Below are positions 60,929 to 64,000 of a stretch of 64,000 bases of DNA, piece after piece; positions within the stretch are counted from its first letter, which is position 1, and each line of letters opens with the position of its first letter. This DNA comes from Prevotella sp. (GTDB lineage Bacteria; Bacteroidota; Bacteroidia; Bacteroidales; Bacteroidaceae), in contig JAFZAP010000096.1 of the NCBI GenBank assembly GCA_017557185.1, positions 1 through 64,000 of the forward strand. The letters are read 5' to 3'. The position numbers and the translations under genes are program-made. Below the pieces are notes generated by a model, which did not search any database, was not told the origin of the DNA, and was given only the letters and a program-made list of their open reading frames with translations.

Positions 60929-61609
60929 CTATCCTATTAGTCTCTCTATCTGCTTCTGTGAAGCATCAGGTAGTATCTGCTGGAAATGAGCCAGCAGCCG
61001 CTGATAGGATTTCTCTGGCGACCGCTCACAGTGGCAGGCATCGCGGCCGAGAAGTTGTTCGGGCGTAGTAAGCAGCGACCAACCCCATCCATATTCCTTT
61101 CCGTGACGGTCTTGGGGATAGACAAAATCCTCGGTGATGATACGGCAAGCCATCTGAAGGCGTGTAATATAGCTGTCAAACCTACTTCGCATCTTTGGGC
61201 CATTGAAGCCGCAGGCAGCACGCAGTTCACGTGTAATCAGGCTGCCATGTTCCTGGAGCGTCAGGAGGATGGCCTCTTCGATGCTCCCCTCTTCCGGCGC
61301 AGGATGCTTGCTCCGACGATAGTTGCAGAAGTCGGGCCACCAATCGAGGCTGACGAATCCCGCCTTGCACGCGAAGAATTTCCCATAAACGCAGTTGCCC
61401 TCTTGCACGATCGGTCCCTTCCACTTCCATAGTGGCCAGTCCCAACCTCCGTCAGAGAACACTACATAGCGGCATTCATCGTCCACGACCTCCTCTGCCG
61501 AATAGCCCCAAATGCCGCTATCCAACAACGGCAGGAAGCCAATCTCCTGAATATATGCCATTAGTTGGCTCGCCGACCAGATTTGTCGCGACTCGGTCAT
61601 CTTTCTCAT
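60929..61609 (-). CDS. AlkZ-related protein
   Basis: A 226-aa protein that resembles short AlkZ-like/winged-helix proteins of Bacteroidota. Seen: SASQLMAYIQEIGFLPL, LDWWPDFCNYRRSKHP, SIEEAILLTLQEHGSLITRELRAACGF (a winged-helix segment in parts) and the well-kept KEYGWGWSLLTTPEQLLG. It lacks the QxQ motif of true AlkZ glycosylases. M4 at 61600 is an alternative start. It is 15 bp downstream of the TIGR04076 gene on the same strand. Confidence 0.65.
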   Translation of the reverse strand: MRKMTESRQIWSASQLMAYIQEIGFLPLLDSGIWGYSAEEVVDDECRYVVFSDGGWDWPLWKWKGPIVQEGNCVYGKFFACKAGFVSLDWWPDFCNYRRSKHPAPEEGSIEEAILLTLQEHGSLITRELRAACGFNGPKMRSRFDSYITRLQMACRIITEDFVYPQDRHGKEYGWGWSLLTTPEQLLGRDACHCERSPEKSYQRLLAHFQQILPDASQKQIERLIG

Positions 61610-61624
61610 AGGCTCCTTAATTCT

Positions 61625-61930
61625 TTACTCTTCAATTACCTCAATATAAAAACTGAATGGCCGGAACCCGTCGTTACAGCTAATCATGGCACTCAGGGGG
61701 TTCTTCATCCATCCGTCGTAGAAATTCCCTTCGCCCCTGGCCAACGACTCCACATATTCGCGCATGGAGTACCAGGCTGCAGGGCACATCCCCTTTGGAC
61801 ATTGACCGTCAACAGAAACCCACTGCTGTCCCTCCGTTACGTCGCAAGTATGCTCTATCGGGTTCTCATACTTCGCCATCAAGTCCGGGTAGACGGTTTG
61901 ACGAAGAGCTGTGATTCGCACTTTGTTCAT
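61625..61930 (-). CDS. TIGR04076 family protein
   Basis: A 101-aa protein matching the TIGR04076 pattern: VRITALRQTVYPDLMAKYE at the start, then GQQWVSVDGQCPKGMCPAAWYSMR (in parts) and NPLSAMISCNDGFRPFSFYIEVI at the end, with conserved cysteines in MCPAAW and SCNDG. Function unknown. ATG 61930 is chosen because the promoter lies upstream of it and inside the longer in-frame extension. Confidence 0.8.
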   Translation of the reverse strand: MNKVRITALRQTVYPDLMAKYENPIEHTCDVTEGQQWVSVDGQCPKGMCPAAWYSMREYVESLARGEGNFYDGWMKNPLSAMISCNDGFRPFSFYIEVIEE

Positions 61931-61958
61931 CTGCTTTCTTTTTTCGAAACTACTGCTG

Positions 61959-61966
61959 CAAATATA
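61959..61966 (-). promoter_or_regulatory. -7 element for the TIGR04076 gene
   Basis: The minus strand reads TATATTTG, 28 bp before the ATG. Confidence 0.5.
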
Positions 61967-62114
61967 CGAAAAAACGGCTGACTTTCGCACATTTTTTACC
62001 CGTTTTTTCGATACTTTATGATTTAGGAGCCATTCAGAAGAATTTTCTTAAAAATATCCGTTTTCTTTGTGTTTTTTTAAGTGAAAAGATTTCGCCATGT
62101 CAAAGATATTTAGT

Positions 62115-62122
62115 ATCTTTGC
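62115..62122 (+). promoter_or_regulatory. -7 element for gyrB
   Basis: TATCTTTG lies 25 bp before the ATG. No clear TTG at the -33 position. Confidence 0.5.
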
Positions 62123-62147
62123 ACGTTATTATAAGAGAAATCAGAAA

Positions 62148-64000
62148 TGGCAGAAAATCAGAACATCGCAAGCAACTATTCAGCGAGCAACATTCAGGTG
62201 CTTGAAGGCCTTGAAGCCGTACGCAAGCGCCCCGCCATGTACATTGGCGACATCAGTGAAAAAGGACTCCACCACCTGGTAAACGAAACCGTCGATAACT
62301 CCATCGACGAAGCAATGGCTGGCTATTGCAAGAATATCGAAGTAACAATCAACGAAGATAACTCCATCACCGTACAGGACGATGGCCGAGGCATTCCTGT
62401 CGACGAACACGAGAAGATGCATAAGTCGGCACTCGAGGTCGTGATGACCGTGCTCCATGCAGGAGGTAAGTTCGACAAGGGCTCCTATAAGGTCTCTGGC
62501 GGTTTGCATGGCGTCGGTGTGTCGTGTGTCAACGCACTGTCGGCCCATATGATCTCGCAGGTCTATCGCAACGGCCACGTCTACCAGCAGGAATACGAGA
62601 AGGGTAAGCCGCTATACGACGTGAAGATCGTAGGCGACACTGACAAGACTGGTACGCGCCAGCAGTTCTGGCCCGATCCCAGCATCTTCACGACCACCAC
62701 GTATCAGTGGGATATCATCGCACGCCGCATGCGTGAGCTGGCCTATCTGAATGCCGGCATCACCATTCACCTCATCGACCTCCGCAAGGATGAAGAGGGA
62801 AAGACACGCGAGGAGACCTTCCATGCGAAGGACGGTCTGAAGGAGTTCGTGCGTTACATCGACCGCCACCGCACGCACCTCGTCGACGATGTTATCTATC
62901 TGAAGACCGAGAAGCAGGGCATCCCCATCGAAGTAGCCATCATGTACAACACCGACTACAGCGAGAACATCCACTCCTACGTCAATAACATCAATACCAT
63001 CGAGGGCGGTACACACCTCACAGGTTTCCGCATGGCGCTGACACGTACCCTGAAGTCATACGCCGACCAAGAGCCGCAAATCTCGAAGCAGATTGAGAAG
63101 GCTAAGATCGAGATCGCAGGCGAGGACTTCCGTGAAGGACTAACCGCTGTGATCTCCGTGAAGGTCGCCGAGCCACAGTTTGAGGGTCAGACCAAGACCA
63201 AGCTGGGTAACAGCGAGGTGACGGGAGCTGTACAGCAAGCTGTCGGTGAGGCTCTCTCCTACTATCTCGAGGAGCATCCGAAGGAGGCCAAGCAGATCTG
63301 CGAGAAGGTGGTGCTTGCCGCTACCGCTCGTATCGCAGCCCGCAAGGCCCGCGAGAGCGTGCAACGCAAGAACCCGATGAGCGGTGGCGGACTGCCAGGC
63401 AAACTCGCCGACTGCTCGAACAAAGACCCGAAGGAGTGCGAGATCTTTCTCGTCGAGGGTGACTCGGCTGGTGGTTCGGCTAAGCAAGGTCGCGACCGCC
63501 ACTTCCAAGCCATCCTGCCTCTGCGCGGTAAGATTCTGAATGTGGAGAAAGTGCAGTGGCACCGAGTGTTCGAAGCTGAGTCGGTGATGAACATCATCCA
63601 GTCAATCGGCGTGCGCTTTGGAGTAGATGGCGAAGGCGACCGTGAGGCCAACATCGACAAACTGCGCTACGACAAGATCATCATCATGACCGACGCCGAC
63701 GTCGATGGCTCGCACATCGACACCCTCATCATGACGCTCTTCTACCGCTTCATGCCGCAGGTCATCCAGGGTGGACACCTCTACATCGCCACTCCTCCAC
63801 TTTACAAGTGCACGTACAAGAAAGTCAGCGAGTACTGTTACACCGAGCAGCAGCGCCAAGCCTTCATCGACAAGTATGTGGCTGGCGACGAAAACAGCTC
63901 TGCTCTGCATACCCAGCGTTACAAAGGTCTTGGTGAGATGAATCCCGAGCAACTCTGGGAAACGACAATGGATCCCACCAATCGTCTTTTGAAGCAGGTG
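62148..64000 (+). CDS. gyrB: DNA gyrase subunit B (3' end beyond window)
   Basis: The ATPase subunit of gyrase, which with GyrA introduces negative supercoils. The frame runs from ATG 62148 to the right edge without a stop, 617 codons; the family in this phylum is about 650 aa, so only the tail is missing. Seen: GLEAVRKRPAMYIGD, the ATP site GGLHGVGVS (residues 118-126), the transducer region and the toprim motif LVEGDSAGGSAKQGRDR near residue 435, then MTDADVDGSHI. The QRYKGLGEMNPEQLWET motif near the end favours GyrB over ParE. Confidence 0.95.

Overview
The window looks like a chromosomal segment of a Bacteroidota bacterium, most likely a Prevotella-type member of the Bacteroidales. The evidence is: promoters of the TTTG / TAnnTTTG type in front of many genes; mostly weak Shine-Dalgarno sequences; the Bacteroidales order of the division and cell wall cluster (mraZ-rsmH-ftsL-ftsI-murE-mraY-murD-ftsW-murG-murC-ftsQ-ftsA-ftsZ, no murF); a glycine-lipid gene pair (glsA-glsB); a carboxynorspermidine dehydrogenase; a meso-DAP type MurE; and secreted enzymes with tails resembling type IX sorting signals. 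No rRNA, phage, transposase or CRISPR array was seen. One tRNA (Glu, UUC) is present.

Layout. 1-8.5 kb: the end of a chloramphenicol acetyltransferase-like gene, a MerR/GyrI-type regulator with its own promoter, a GH30 glycosidase, two GNAT acetyltransferases, an M28 peptidase, a zinc-ribbon/flavin-binding protein, an AlkZ-like winged-helix protein and a DUF3667 membrane protein. 8.6-13.4 kb: carboxynorspermidine dehydrogenase, a VWA lipoprotein, recA and a sirtuin. 13.5-19 kb (mostly minus strand): a beta-propeller protein, a secreted HExxH protein and a DUF3332 protein. 18.5-21.8 kb: operon dapB-lepB-second signal peptidase-wbqC. 21.8-24.7 kb: a repeat-rich stretch around a GH2 enzyme. 24.7-26.5 kb: glsA-glsB. 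26.9-43.1 kb: the complete dcw cluster, preceded by three MraZ boxes. 43.2-50.9 kb: a succinylornithine deacylase-like peptidase, fadD, prfB, a tiny membrane protein, a CYTH protein, a VanZ-like protein and an AT-richer pair (membrane protein plus RhuM). 51-54.2 kb: a sodium symporter and a dGTPase. 54.5-59.5 kb: dut followed by three envelope genes (TPR lipoprotein, DUF4292 lipoprotein, EnvC-like LytM factor). 59.5-64 kb: recO, tRNA-Glu, rpsT, an AlkZ-related protein, a TIGR04076 protein and gyrB, which is cut by the right edge.

The genes are mostly housekeeping; the unexplained signal is in the DNA between them. Two unrelated intergenic arrays share one architecture: a short palindromic core repeated at exactly 22 bp, 9 times at 22309-22506 and 6 times at 52571-52702. 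A perfect 32-bp inverted repeat flanks an AT-rich block at 21980-22272. A string of small hairpins with changing stems but constant TTGAAC-type joints fills 24416-24652, with a second small copy at 18486-18540. A GC-rich palindromic element occurs four times, twice inside protein genes in frame (a GNAT enzyme and dgt). An ~80-bp dispersed repeat beginning CAAAGTTACGA carries an outward-facing promoter a few bases before the start codons of argE', vanZ-like and dgt, suggesting near-leaderless transcripts.
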